A DNA stretch of 64,000 nt from Cyclobacteriaceae bacterium (GTDB taxonomy: Bacteria; Bacteroidota; Bacteroidia; Cytophagales; Cyclobacteriaceae): assembly GCA_019638255.1 (NCBI GenBank), contig JAHBUD010000001.1, forward strand, positions 1,984,001 to 2,048,000, read 5' to 3'. The notes under the pieces were generated by a model. The model was not told the DNA's origin. It made no database searches and saw only the letters and a list, made by a program, of their open reading frames with translations. Numbering within the stretch: position 1 is the first letter of the stretch; every line of letters begins with the position of its first letter. A program made the position numbers and the translations under genes. Below, in pieces: positions 27,003-35,546 of the stretch.

Positions 27003-29762
27003 CTATCTGAAAAACTCATCGAACGTTAGGGATATATAAAACTGCTGTCCTACGAAGGGTGCACCAAAGTTTGTACGGTAGTCACCGCCTAACAAGTTGG
27101 TTCCGCCCAGTTTAGCAATAGTTTTGATGGATGGTATCTTGCAGCTAACCTGCGCATCCAGTACACCAAATTCAGGCACATCCCAATCACCAAAAGAAGA
27201 TTCCCAACGGAAACCCTGCTGCCAGCGGTAGTTAATGTTGAACCCAATATTCTTAGTGACTTTACGGTTACCAAATCCAACATTGAACTTGTTTTCAGGC
27301 ATGTTGAAGCCAGACCGGAAGTCTTCTGTATCTGCGGGTGCGTTAAAGGTAGTATAGTTATACGAGCCGTTAATGCTATACCCTTTTGATAGGTTATAGG
27401 TTAGGCCAAGCCCCACACCATATGAATCAATTGTTTCGGGATTGTTTGAGTAAAGCGAGAAAAGCGTTCCTGGGTTGATGGTATTTCCTTGATGTGATGT
27501 GGGAAGCTTCGATGCAACTATTTCACCGCCAATAAAGTCAGTGTATTTTGTATAGTATGCATTCAGATCAACGAGCAGATTGTTGGAATATAGTCCCTTA
27601 TAACCCACTTCAAAAGAACTCAATCTTTCCGGCTGAACGTAGGGTATATTTGCAGTCACCAATAGGTTTTGGTTGCCACCGGTTGGAGTACCATCCGCAG
27701 CGAGAATACCCCCTGAAGCTCTGAAAGCGTTATAAGATGATTGAGTCCATGCACCACCGTTATGTACCCCATACCGGCTGGCATTTGATTCAGTACTACC
27801 AAGTAGTGTTCCTCCTGAAGATGGGAAGTAGATAAACTGTGCTTGCGTATCCGGGTTACGGAAACCGGTTTGGAATGAGGCCCTGAAGTTGTGCGTTTCA
27901 CTAACGGTATACACGGCTGAAAAGCGAGGTGTGATCCGACCCTCAAAGTTTTCATTTTTGTCATATCGCAGTGAGGCTGTTAAGCGAAGAGATTCGCCCA
28001 ATGTTTTTGCCAACTGTCCGTAGACACCATATTCAAATATTTTAATCCGTTCATTAACGCCAGTGCCCTCCGGATCTTCATTAAATACAGTTCCATCGCT
28101 AAACAAATCATACTGGCGAACATTACCGCCCACCATAAAGTCAACCACTTCAATTTGTTTAAACTGATAATTGAATTCCCCATGGTATAAACGTGAGTTA
28201 TCTACAAATGATGATCCTGGGGGCTGACGTTGAAATAAATTGCCACGAACCTGATTTACCAATGCATTGAACTCTTGCGATCCAACCGCAGGACGATTCC
28301 GGTCAGCGTAAGCCCGTGCTGCCTGATGAGCCAATTCTTGATTACCGGCCACTACGCCAGGCCAAAAGCCTTGCATGGCCAATACATAGGTTTGAGCGTA
28401 TTCAGGAGCCCATTGAGTAGCGGTAGGGCTGTAGTACTCATTCATAAAACCTCCTTGGGCACTCATGTTCCACGAGTCGCCATCGCGGGTTTCAGTTCGG
28501 TAGCCTCGCACAAAGAAGTTATCTCCTTTTAATTCAAGTTTGTGGAAGTTTTGGGTGAAATCACGAAGGGCATATTTTTCAGTACCCTGATAGATTGAAC
28601 TTCCGCCACCAAACCGGTAGTTGTAAAGAAGTTCAACACGATCATTGATGCGGTAATGTATTGCGGCATCATATTTCAAACTCCTTGCATCGTTGTTATC
28701 AAGTATATCTTCTTCTCTAAATCCTGTTCTTCTTAAATCCAACGGACCTCCAAAGTTGGCAGGTACAGGTACAGGAATTGGTGTTTCATCACCGTACAAG
28801 TTCAAACCATCAAAATTTGGCATTCCGCTTAAATTTACCGTTGAACCTGGTCTCAGGCGGTCGGTTTGATAGTCATTACCTGTCCAATCGGTGGCTTGCA
28901 ATAGGGAAAAGTTTAGTTTAATTGCCAACTTGTTGTTGAAAGCTTTTGCATAACGCACACCAAAGTTGTACATCGGATTAGCTCCTCCAGCATCTGAATT
29001 GTTTATTCCACCTTTAAACATGGCGCTTAAGCCTTGGTATTCGAAGGGGCTCTTACTTTTCATCATTAAAATTCCGTTGAATGCATTTGGCCCGTACAGT
29101 GCTGAAGCAGCACCGGGTACAAGTTCCATGCTTTCTGCGTCCAGCTCACTCATGGCCACAATATTGCCTGTAGGAAAGTTCAACAGCGGGGCAGAAGTAT
29201 CCATTCCGTCAACCAATTGAACAAAACGCACGTTGGCAATGGAGGCAAAGCCTCGGGTGTTGACTTGTGTAAAATTTAAGCTTCCTGATGTTACCTGAAC
29301 ACCTTTAACGCTAGCCAACGCGTCAAAAAAGTCAGGTGCAGCAGTTTGTTGAATAGCAAGCAAGTCCACCTTTTCGATGGTAACGGGTGATCTGATGATG
29401 CTTTCTTCCACACGGGAAGCGGAGATAACTACTTCTTGCCCTAACATAAAGCTTTCTTCAAGGGATACGTTCAGGCCGGTTGAACTGGCATCGGTAATTT
29501 CAATTTCCTGCGAAGTGTACCCAATAAATGAAAACACTAAGGTGAAAGGTGGTGCCTGGGCAACAGAAAGTGTGAAATCACCACGCGTGTTGGTAATGGT
29601 ACCCTGGACCCTTCCTTTTACCACGATGTTCACCCCCGCCAAGCCATCGCCCGAAGCAGCATCTTTCACTGTTCCGGAAATGGTGGATTGCGCATAAGTT
29701 ATCGAGGCCGCTAACAGCATGACGAGTGTCAGCCCCATCGAACGTTTGTAAAACTTCTCCAT
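27003..29762 (-). CDS. TonB-dependent outer-membrane receptor
   Basis: This is an outer-membrane transporter of 919 residues. The signal peptide ends ASITYAQ; a carboxypeptidase-regulatory domain covers about 25-110 (STISGTVKDAASGDGLAGVNIVVKG). A plug domain (about 120-250) contains VQLVDGMDTSAPLLNFP and the ELVPGAASALYGPNAFNG box, followed by a long barrel ending in FYISLTFDEFFR. The C-terminal aromatic ending fits outer-membrane insertion. It is the first gene of an operon with the SGNH lipoprotein, which suggests a lipid or ester ligand (inference). Two dyads lie 60-90 bp upstream of the start. Confidence 0.93.
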   Translation of the reverse strand: MEKFYKRSMGLTLVMLLAASITYAQSTISGTVKDAASGDGLAGVNIVVKGRVQGTITNTRGDFTLSVAQAPPFTLVFSFIGYTSQEIEITDASSTGLNVSLEESFMLGQEVVISASRVEESIIRSPVTIEKVDLLAIQQTAAPDFFDALASVKGVQVTSGSLNFTQVNTRGFASIANVRFVQLVDGMDTSAPLLNFPTGNIVAMSELDAESMELVPGAASALYGPNAFNGILMMKSKSPFEYQGLSAMFKGGINNSDAGGANPMYNFGVRYAKAFNNKLAIKLNFSLLQATDWTGNDYQTDRLRPGSTVNLSGMPNFDGLNLYGDETPIPVPVPANFGGPLDLRRTGFREEDILDNNDARSLKYDAAIHYRINDRVELLYNYRFGGGSSIYQGTEKYALRDFTQNFHKLELKGDNFFVRGYRTETRDGDSWNMSAQGGFMNEYYSPTATQWAPEYAQTYVLAMQGFWPGVVAGNQELAHQAARAYADRNRPAVGSQEFNALVNQVRGNLFQRQPPGSSFVDNSRLYHGEFNYQFKQIEVVDFMVGGNVRQYDLFSDGTVFNEDPEGTGVNERIKIFEYGVYGQLAKTLGESLRLTASLRYDKNENFEGRITPRFSAVYTVSETHNFRASFQTGFRNPDTQAQFIYFPSSGGTLLGSTESNASRYGVHNGGAWTQSSYNAFRASGGILAADGTPTGGNQNLLVTANIPYVQPERLSSFEVGYKGLYSNNLLVDLNAYYTKYTDFIGGEIVASKLPTSHQGNTINPGTLFSLYSNNPETIDSYGVGLGLTYNLSKGYSINGSYNYTTFNAPADTEDFRSGFNMPENKFNVGFGNRKVTKNIGFNINYRWQQGFRWESSFGDWDVPEFGVLDAQVSCKIPSIKTIAKLGGTNLLGGDYRTNFGAPFVGQQFYISLTFDEFFR

Positions 29763-29822
29763 ACAGATTGGTTTAAAATGGTTGGTTTTTAGAATAATTG
29801 TTTGAGTTCATTAAAAAGACAA

Positions 29823-29852
29823 TACGAACATTCGTACTTCTCTGAAAAGTAC
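29823..29852. promoter_or_regulatory. Overlapping dyads upstream of the TonB receptor
   Basis: TACGAA-CA-TTCGTA (29823-29836) overlaps GTACTT-N7-AAGTAC (29834-29852), located 61-90 bp before the receptor start codon. Such paired dyads could be operator sites, or a hairpin in a leader RNA. There is no T-run after them. Confidence 0.3.
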
Positions 29853-29912
29853 AAAATATTCTCAAAAAACAAAGAAAACGATTGCGAAAACGTTAAAGTA
29901 ATTGTTGAAGTG

Positions 29913-30254
29913 TTAATCTTTGACTGAATTCTGTTGCTTCAGGTAACCTACCAACCGGTCGCACAGGGCATGCGTCTCCGAGGAGAGAAATTCATCGCCC
30001 GTGGAGGTTAAGATAGTTTGTGCCAACCCGCCCAGGCAGTCAATATAAAACCGCTTCATCTCATCTACGGGCATGTCTTTGGTCCATAGGTCAATGCGAA
30101 GGGTGTTCTTTTGTTGTTCATCCCAAAGTGCCAAACTGATGGCTTTTGTTTCTGTTGGTGCAGCATCAGGCTTATCGGAGGCATCCCAAAGAATTTTGTC
30201 GGGTATGTTGTTGCTGTCGAGTTCTACGGTAAAGTTTATTGTGGTTTTGCGCAT
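29913..30254 (-). CDS. gldC: Gliding motility protein GldC
   Basis: This cytoplasmic protein of 113 residues matches GldC of gliding Bacteroidota. It shows the conserved opening TTINFTVELDSNNIPDKILWDASD, then KAISLALWDEQQKNTLRIDLWTKDMPVDEMKRFY and a helical C-terminal half ending LCDRLVGYL. GldC is part of the gliding/type IX secretion gene set, though its exact role is unclear. It stands alone here. The spacer to the CoA-transferase B gene (107 bp) contains TTTTCAAAT repeats, so a promoter must lie in or near this repeat DNA. Confidence 0.93.
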   Translation of the reverse strand: MRKTTINFTVELDSNNIPDKILWDASDKPDAAPTETKAISLALWDEQQKNTLRIDLWTKDMPVDEMKRFYIDCLGGLAQTILTSTGDEFLSSETHALCDRLVGYLKQQNSVKD

Positions 30255-30260
30255 GGTCTC

Positions 30261-30368
30261 AATTTGAAAATTTGAAAATGAGTTAATTTTAAGATTGATT
30301 GACTTGAAGATTTTTCAGTGCGAAAGATAGGCCATTTTCAAATCTTCAAATTATTACATCTTCAAATT
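30261..30368. repeat. TTTGAAAAT / TTTTCAAAT repeat cluster between gldC and the CoA-transferase B gene
   Basis: Tandem AATTTGAAAATTTGAAAATG begins at 30261. It is answered at 30334-30368 by a 35-bp unit on the opposite orientation (ATTTTCAAATCTTCAAATTATTACATCTTCAAATT). That unit overlaps the last codons and stop of the CoA-transferase B gene and recurs, with one mismatch, at 31205-31239. Confidence 0.6.
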
Positions 30369-31018
30369 CCTATTTCAGGAACATCCCCGTCTATAATAAG
30401 CTTGCCATCAGTGGCATTTTTAATTTGCTCCACGGTAACTCCGGGTGCCCGCTCGAGCAATTTGAATCCACCCCCAGGCAATACATCAAGAACAGCCAGG
30501 TCAGTTACGATTTTCTTAACGCAATTTAAGCCGGTTATGGGCAGCGTACATTTTTTCAACAGCTTCGATGCGCCATCCTTACTGCAATGTTGCATGGCAA
30601 CAATGATGTTCTCGGCCGAAGCCACAAGGTCCATAGCACCACCCATGCCTTTCACCATTTTGCCCGGAACTTTCCAATTGGATATATCGCCCTGTTCTGA
30701 AACTTCCATTGCGCCTAAAATAGTAAGGTCAACATGCCCACCGCGGATCATGGCAAAACTTTCTGCCGAACTAAACAGTGCCGAGCCGGGCATCATGGTG
30801 ATAGTTTGCTTGCCCGCATTAATTAAGTCCGCATCTACCTTATTTTCGGTAGGGAAGGGGCCTATACCCAGTAATCCGTTTTCAGATTGTAGAACAACAT
30901 TCAATGATGGGGGTATGTAATTCGCCACCAGGGTTGGAATGCCAATGCCGAGGTTAATATACATCCCATCTTTAACTTCCTGCGCGATGCGTTTTGCTAT
31001 ACCTACTTTATCTAACAT
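30362..31018 (-). CDS. 3-oxoacid CoA-transferase subunit B
   Basis: This is the beta subunit of a two-subunit succinyl-CoA:3-ketoacid-type CoA-transferase, 218 residues. Motifs are [13 protein letters not shown] and the catalytic glutamate in QSENGLLG (Glu46). The lower part, [39 protein letters not shown], is typical. With subunit A it moves CoA onto acetoacetate or a related 3-oxo acid, for ketone-body or 3-oxoadipate use. Its partner gene is 214 bp upstream instead of the usual overlap. The gap holds a dead four-helix-bundle gene. The stop codon TGA lies in a copy of a repeat. Confidence 0.93.
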   Translation of the reverse strand: MLDKVGIAKRIAQEVKDGMYINLGIGIPTLVANYIPPSLNVVLQSENGLLGIGPFPTENKVDADLINAGKQTITMMPGSALFSSAESFAMIRGGHVDLTILGAMEVSEQGDISNWKVPGKMVKGMGGAMDLVASAENIIVAMQHCSKDGASKLLKKCTLPITGLNCVKKIVTDLAVLDVLPGGGFKLLERAPGVTVEQIKNATDGKLIIDGDVPEIGI

Positions 31019-31021
31019 AGA

Positions 31022-31196
31022 CTAATTCGTTGATGAGTTAATTTGGTTATACTTTGTTGTTGCAATAATTTTTGATAGTACCTTTTTGATGTTAAGAATT
31101 TGATACACATTTTCGTCTGCTTCTTTTGCAGCGATTTTTAATTTGTGAATAATTTGAATGTCAGGTCAACTATATATTGTCTTTGTCGTCCCTCAT
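31022..31196 (-). pseudogene. Remnant of a four-helix-bundle (23S rRNA IVS-like) protein gene
   Basis: The gap between the two CoA-transferase genes holds decayed coding sequence. It begins ATG AGG GAC GAC AAA GAC AAT ATA (MRDDKDNI), then needs a frame change to read VDLTFKLFTN, then another to read IQIIHKLKIAAKEADENVY followed by QILNIKKVLSKIIATTK. Four-helix-bundle proteins of Bacteroidota have a start like MKDNIIVDKTF and a later FIHKLKIALKEADETEYWL, so the order and content fit. The central helices between them are deleted. It is shorter than half the family's usual 115-120 residues and cannot make the full fold. The call rests on recalled family motifs, not an alignment. Confidence 0.6.
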
Positions 31197-31204
31197 GGTT
31201 CACA

Positions 31205-31239
31205 ATTTTCAAATCTTTAAATTATTACATCTTCAAATT
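31205..31239. repeat. 35-bp repeat at the end of the CoA-transferase A gene
   Basis: This copy of the unit at 30334-30368 has one mismatch. It overlaps the last codons of the subunit A gene and contains its TGA stop (31233-31235), just as the other copy does for subunit B. Confidence 0.75.
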
Positions 31240-31931
31240 TTGGTAATTGTTTTTTGCTCAATCCGCTTCTCATAATCCTTACCTTGAAAAATCCGTTGCA
31301 CGTAAATACCGGGGGTATGAATGTGGTTGGGATCAAGTTCACCAACGGGTACTAATTCTTCCACTTCGGCAATGGTAATTTTACCAGCGGCTGCCATCAT
31401 CGGGTTAAAGTTTCGTGAAGTGCCCCTGTAAATAAGGTTTCCGGTGGTATCGCCCTTCCATGCTTTTACCAACGCGAAATCAGCGCGGAGCCAGTGTTCA
31501 AGCAAATACATTTTTCCATAAAACTCTCGTACTTCCTTTCCCTCGGCCACTTCCGTTCCGTAACCTGCGGGAGTGAAAAATGCGGGAATACCGGCTCCTC
31601 CTGCACGAATACGTTCGGCCAACGTACCTTGAGGGATCAGGTCAACTTCAAGCTCACCCGACAAAAGCTGTCTTTCAAACTCAGCATTTTCGCCCACATA
31701 CGATGAAATCATTTTCTTTACCTGCCTTGTTTTGAGCAACAATCCAATGCCAAAATCATCAACCCCTGCATTATTGGAAATGCACGTTAGTCCTTTTATG
31801 CCTTTGCGAAGCAACGCATTAATACAGTTTTCTGGAATGCCGGACAATCCGAAACCGCCCAACATCAAAACGGCATTATCCTGAATGTCGTAAACGGCCT
31901 CATCCGCGTGGGCTACAACTTTGTTTATCAT
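31233..31931 (-). CDS. 3-oxoacid CoA-transferase subunit A
   Basis: This is the alpha subunit, 232 residues. It opens [39 protein letters not shown], with the [10 protein letters not shown] loop at about 25-34, followed by [13 protein letters not shown] and [25 protein letters not shown] motifs of the SCOT-A/AtoD family. It acts as a heterotetramer with subunit B. In most genomes the two genes abut or overlap. Here 214 bp of repeat and pseudogene DNA separate them, so B may be translated independently or at a lower rate. The final residues TKI and the stop are set by the 35-bp repeat. Confidence 0.93.
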   Translation of the reverse strand: MINKVVAHADEAVYDIQDNAVLMLGGFGLSGIPENCINALLRKGIKGLTCISNNAGVDDFGIGLLLKTRQVKKMISSYVGENAEFERQLLSGELEVDLIPQGTLAERIRAGGAGIPAFFTPAGYGTEVAEGKEVREFYGKMYLLEHWLRADFALVKAWKGDTTGNLIYRGTSRNFNPMMAAAGKITIAEVEELVPVGELDPNHIHTPGIYVQRIFQGKDYEKRIEQKTITKI

Positions 31932-31975
31932 AAACAGATTAGGTTTGTGTCAAATCTCAAGATTCAACGAGTATT

Positions 31976-32911
31976 TCACAAGTAATTTCTGAGGAGTCTC
32001 AGGGCATTTTCCTTATCCTGATGCAACTGTTTTTTTAAATCATCCAGATCGTTAAAGCGTACATCGGTGCGGATCATGTGTAAAAACCTGATGGTTAACG
32101 TTTCGCCATAGATCTCGCTGGAAAAATCAAAAATGTTTACTTCAATCGACTTGTGTGAGCCGCCCACTGTAGGACGGTTGCCGATGTAGAGCATGCCACC
32201 GAAGGTATCATGACCGTAAATAACCTGCACTGCGTAGATGCCATCGGCAGGAATAAGTTTGTATTGTGTATCAATGTCGATGTTGGCGGTGGGAAAGCCC
32301 AGCAATCTTCCAAGCCGATCGCCTTTGATAACCCTACCGGAAAGGGTGTAGGGGCGGCCTAAAAAATGTGTAGCGGTTTCAAGATCTCCGCTGTCCAGCG
32401 CCTTTCTGATTTTGGTGGAACTAACGGCCACATGGTCAACATCCTGCTGCGGTATTTCTTCGACATCAAATCCGTAATGTGGCCCGTTTTTCTTCAGCTC
32501 TTCAAAGCTGCCTTCGCGGTTGTGCCCGAAGCGATGGTCGTACCCAATCACCAGCTTTTTGGTCCCAATGTTTTTTACCAGTGTGCGTGTTATAAACTCT
32601 TCTGATGACAGTTCTGAAAACTCTTTTGTAAAGGGAATGCGGATCAGGTGCTCAATTCCTTCTTCGCGTAACCGTTCTGCTTTCTCTTCAAATGTGTTTA
32701 ACAACTTCAGATCAGTATCATTGGGGTATAGCACCAGTCGCGGGTGAGGCCAAAAAGTAATCACCACGGTTTCGCCATTTATTTTTTGAGCAACTTCCTT
32801 GATGCGCGTCAATATTTTTTGGTGGCCAACATGAACACCATCAAATGTTCCGCTGGTTACTACAGCATTTGTAAGTGGTGTAAAGTCCTCAGGCGTATGG
32901 TAAATCTTCAT
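31976..32911 (-). CDS. ribF: Bifunctional riboflavin kinase / FAD synthetase
   Basis: This enzyme makes FMN and then FAD from riboflavin, in 311 residues. The FAD-synthetase (nucleotidyltransferase) part covers about 1-170 with GTFDGVHVGHQ (about 22-32), then YDHRFGHNREG and SSTKIR. The riboflavin-kinase part (about 183-311) has GRVIKGDRLGRLLGFPTANI and ADGIYAVQV. It overlaps the end of truB by four bases, in the order truB-ribF that is standard in many bacteria. It is the last gene of the ftsX-DUF3098-uppP-truB-ribF run. Confidence 0.96.
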   Translation of the reverse strand: MKIYHTPEDFTPLTNAVVTSGTFDGVHVGHQKILTRIKEVAQKINGETVVITFWPHPRLVLYPNDTDLKLLNTFEEKAERLREEGIEHLIRIPFTKEFSELSSEEFITRTLVKNIGTKKLVIGYDHRFGHNREGSFEELKKNGPHYGFDVEEIPQQDVDHVAVSSTKIRKALDSGDLETATHFLGRPYTLSGRVIKGDRLGRLLGFPTANIDIDTQYKLIPADGIYAVQVIYGHDTFGGMLYIGNRPTVGGSHKSIEVNIFDFSSEIYGETLTIRFLHMIRTDVRFNDLDDLKKQLHQDKENALRLLRNYL

Positions 32912-33567
32912 GGCTTAACCTCTTCAACACGTAAGCTGTCACTAAGTTTGTAGGATCCAATCCGTGTTCGGCAAAGTTGAGAAAGATAGGCGCCAACGCC
33001 AAGTTCTTCACCAAGGTCACGTACCAGGCTGCGGATGTAAGTACCTTTCGAGCAAACAATTCTGAAACTTACCTCCGGCTGATTGTGAGCAATAATTTCG
33101 AATTCATTAACCTCTACTTCTCGTGGTTTCAATTCCGGGTCTTTCCCTTTACGGGCAAACGCATATGCACGCTTTCCGCCAATTTTTATAGCCGAGTGAG
33201 CGGGCGGTAATTGTTCGATTTTTCCGGTAAACTTTTCAGCGGCTGATCGTATGCTTTCTAGGGTAATGTGATTTGTGTCTTTGGCTTCCGATACTTCGGT
33301 TTCAAGATCGTGCGAAGGTGTGGTTTGTCCGAGTACTAATGTACCGGTATACTCCTTTTCAAGCCCCATGAAGGATTCGATTTGCTTCGTCATTTTACCT
33401 GTGCAGATAATCAACAATCCGGTCGCAAGTGGGTCAAGCGTTCCGGCATGGCCGATTTTCTTCATTTTCAATACATAACGAAGTTTGTTGACAACATCAA
33501 AGGAAGTCCATTCGAGCGGTTTGTTGATCAATAGAATGCGGTCTTGCTCGGTAAGGTTGTTTTCCAT
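32908..33567 (-). CDS. truB: tRNA pseudouridine(55) synthase
   Basis: TruB makes pseudouridine 55 in the T-loop of tRNAs. It has 219 residues, a short form. [16 protein letters not shown] lies at about 15-30, and the catalytic aspartate is Asp45 in [22 protein letters not shown] and the [19 protein letters not shown] stretch follow. The C-terminal PUA extension found in E. coli is absent, as in other short forms. It overlaps uppP by one base and ribF by four, so all three are translationally coupled. Confidence 0.95.
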   Translation of the reverse strand: MENNLTEQDRILLINKPLEWTSFDVVNKLRYVLKMKKIGHAGTLDPLATGLLIICTGKMTKQIESFMGLEKEYTGTLVLGQTTPSHDLETEVSEAKDTNHITLESIRSAAEKFTGKIEQLPPAHSAIKIGGKRAYAFARKGKDPELKPREVEVNEFEIIAHNQPEVSFRIVCSKGTYIRSLVRDLGEELGVGAYLSQLCRTRIGSYKLSDSLRVEEVKP

Positions 33568-34361
33568 CAGATTATCGCCAGATCTACCCCAAGATAATAC
33601 AGGATCAGAATGATGAGCCCAACGATAATGCGGTAATATCCAAATAGTTTAAAGCCGTGCTTGGTTAAAAAACTGATAAATGATTTGATGGCGACAATGG
33701 CTACAATAAAGGCAACAACATTGCCGACAATGAGTAGGTTAATTTCGTTGGATGTAAATACCTGTCCGCTCTTATAGAACGAATACATTTTGTAAAGGGT
33801 AGCAGCGAACATGGTGGGTACCGCCAGAAAAAATGAAAATTCCGCTGCCGTTTTTTTGTTTAGCTTTTGTGTCAATCCACCAATAATTGTGGCTGCTGAG
33901 CGTGATACACCTGGTATCATAGCAATGCATTGAAACAAACCAATCTTAAGCGCAACCGGATAAGTAATACGCTGATCAAGATTTTCTTCATTCGATTCAA
34001 ATGCTTTGTCAACAAATAAAAACAGGATGCCCCCGATGACGAGCATAAAGCCTACCACATCAACACGCTCAAGCAGGCTGTCGATATAATCGTCCAACAA
34101 AAGGCCTATGATTGCCGCTGGAATAAAGGCAATCGCCAGTTTGTAGTAAAGATCAAGTGATTGCAAAAATTTTCTCCAATATAAAACCACTACGGATAGA
34201 ATGGCGCCTAACTGAATGGCAACTGTAAAAACTTTGGTGAACGGGTGTGCAGCAATCCCCATCAATGACGAGCCGATGATGATGTGGCCCGTGGAGGATA
34301 CCGGCAAGAATTCGGTAAGGCCTTCAATAATGGCAAGGATTACAGATTCGAGTAAAGACAT
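33567..34361 (-). CDS. uppP: Undecaprenyl-diphosphatase (UppP/BacA)
   Basis: This integral membrane enzyme recycles undecaprenyl pyrophosphate to the monophosphate carrier lipid. It has 264 residues and about eight membrane segments. Family motifs are [14 protein letters not shown] at about 13-26 and [13 protein letters not shown] near the middle. In E. coli, UppP contributes to bacitracin resistance. It sits between the DUF3098 gene (18-bp gap) and truB (one-base overlap), a gene order I regard as common in Bacteroidota. Confidence 0.95.
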   Translation of the reverse strand: MSLLESVILAIIEGLTEFLPVSSTGHIIIGSSLMGIAAHPFTKVFTVAIQLGAILSVVVLYWRKFLQSLDLYYKLAIAFIPAAIIGLLLDDYIDSLLERVDVVGFMLVIGGILFLFVDKAFESNEENLDQRITYPVALKIGLFQCIAMIPGVSRSAATIIGGLTQKLNKKTAAEFSFFLAVPTMFAATLYKMYSFYKSGQVFTSNEINLLIVGNVVAFIVAIVAIKSFISFLTKHGFKLFGYYRIIVGLIILILYYLGVDLAII

Positions 34362-34379
34362 GTGAACGAATGAAGCTGT

Positions 34380-34589
34380 TTATTTCTTCTGGTCGGCACG
34401 ATGCATGATCGCATAAATTTCGATACCAAATCCGACCACTACGATCAGGGGTCCCAGTGTAAGCCCAAGAAAGCCAAAACCATAATCTGCCTTATCGATG
34501 GACATGATGATGAAGCCAACAACAAGTGTTACCAGGCCAACGACCATGAGTTGATAATTCTTTTTTGTAAAGGGAAGTTTACTTTCCAT
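34380..34589 (-). CDS. DUF3098 family small membrane protein
   Basis: This protein of about 69 residues has two membrane segments (YQLMVVGLVTLVVGFIIMS and FGFLGLTLGPLIVVVGFGIEIYAIM) and a short charged start MESKLPFTKKN. DUF3098 proteins are found in this place, between ftsX and uppP, across Bacteroidota. I chose the ATG at 34589, eight bases past the ftsX stop. An ATG at 34610 would add seven residues and overlap ftsX; a TTG still earlier is unlikely. Function unknown, perhaps tied to FtsX or lipid carrier handling. Confidence 0.8.
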   Translation of the reverse strand: MESKLPFTKKNYQLMVVGLVTLVVGFIIMSIDKADYGFGFLGLTLGPLIVVVGFGIEIYAIMHRADQKK

Positions 34590-34596
34590 AGAATTG

Positions 34597-35475
34597 TTAA
34601 TAGAGTTCATCAAGAGACATTTTCAAATACCGTTGAATCGAGAAGAAGGTGCTGCCGGTAGCTACAATAACGCCTAACAATAAAAGTATTCCCGATAAGA
34701 TTAATAGATGGTCATCATTCAAGAGTAGGGCTAAATCCTCAACGTGATTATTTGCATAGTTAAGGAGCGCTGCGATGGCAAGCGATGCTAATAACCCAGC
34801 AACCACACCGTACACCATGGCCCGCCAAATAAACGGCCGTTGAATGAACCAGCGTTTGGCACCAACAAGTTGCATACTGCGAATAAGAAACCGCTGTGAG
34901 AACAAGGCAAGACGAATGGTATTGTTGATTAGTAAGACAATTGTAATAATCAACACAACTACAATTCCCATTAGCACGAGCCCCACTTTTGTGATATTTC
35001 TGTTTATTGATTCAATAAGGCTTTCAACATAAAACACCTGAAAAACGCCACTCATTTTCTCCAGCTCAGTTTGAATCTCCTTCATTTTTTCAGCCGTGTG
35101 ATAGGCCGGATCTACAGTAACCAGATAAGCATCGTGCAGTGGATTTTCGCCCAGGAATTTTGTAAAGTCTTCCCCGGTTTCAGCAATGAATTTTGTAGCT
35201 GCCTCACTTTTGGATACAAACGTTATCGCTTCTTTATTGCTGATGTAGGGGAGGGCTTCAATATTTTTCTCCACCTGAAGACGTTGCGTTTCTGTAAGTC
35301 CGTTTTTCAGGTAAATCTGAACCCGTATGCTTTCGCGTACCAGGCGTTCCAATTCCTGGGAGTAAATAACAAGTGTACCAAAAAGGCCGGTTACAAAGAG
35401 CGCCAACGAGATGCTGGCAATTACCCCTACATACGGGTAGCTTCCTAATTTCTTCTTTACCGTTGGTTTTTGCAT
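34597..35475 (-). CDS. ftsX: Cell-division ABC permease FtsX
   Basis: FtsX is the membrane partner of FtsE and passes ATP hydrolysis to periplasmic murein hydrolases during division. It has 292 residues. The N-terminal helix (VGVIASISLALFVTGLFGTLVIYS) is followed by an extracytoplasmic domain (about 40-160) and three C-terminal helices. FtsE is not in this window. I chose the ATG at 35475 over a TTG nine bases upstream. A terminator hairpin ends only about 20 nt before this start, which leaves little room for a separate promoter. Confidence 0.93.
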   Translation of the reverse strand: MQKPTVKKKLGSYPYVGVIASISLALFVTGLFGTLVIYSQELERLVRESIRVQIYLKNGLTETQRLQVEKNIEALPYISNKEAITFVSKSEAATKFIAETGEDFTKFLGENPLHDAYLVTVDPAYHTAEKMKEIQTELEKMSGVFQVFYVESLIESINRNITKVGLVLMGIVVVLIITIVLLINNTIRLALFSQRFLIRSMQLVGAKRWFIQRPFIWRAMVYGVVAGLLASLAIAALLNYANNHVEDLALLLNDDHLLILSGILLLLGVIVATGSTFFSIQRYLKMSLDELY

Positions 35476-35495
35476 TGCTTGCAAAAATAGGAAAT

Positions 35496-35528
35496 AAAAA
35501 AGCCTCCGGTAATTACCGAAGGCTTTTT
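35496..35528. terminator. Bidirectional terminator between the anti-sigma gene and ftsX
   Basis: AAAAAGCCTCCGGTAATTACCGAAGGCTTTTT forms a stem with GCCTCCGGTAA facing TTACCGAAGGC (one mismatch), flanked by A-run and T-run. It lies 19 bp past the anti-sigma stop and 20 nt before the ftsX ATG. Confidence 0.85.
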
Positions 35529-35546
35529 ATTGAAATCGTTTAACGA

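Noticed and set aside
30318..30920. 200-codon plus-strand frame opposite CoA-transferase subunit B
   Set aside because: It covers the catalytic region of subunit B on the other strand and has no start or homology support.
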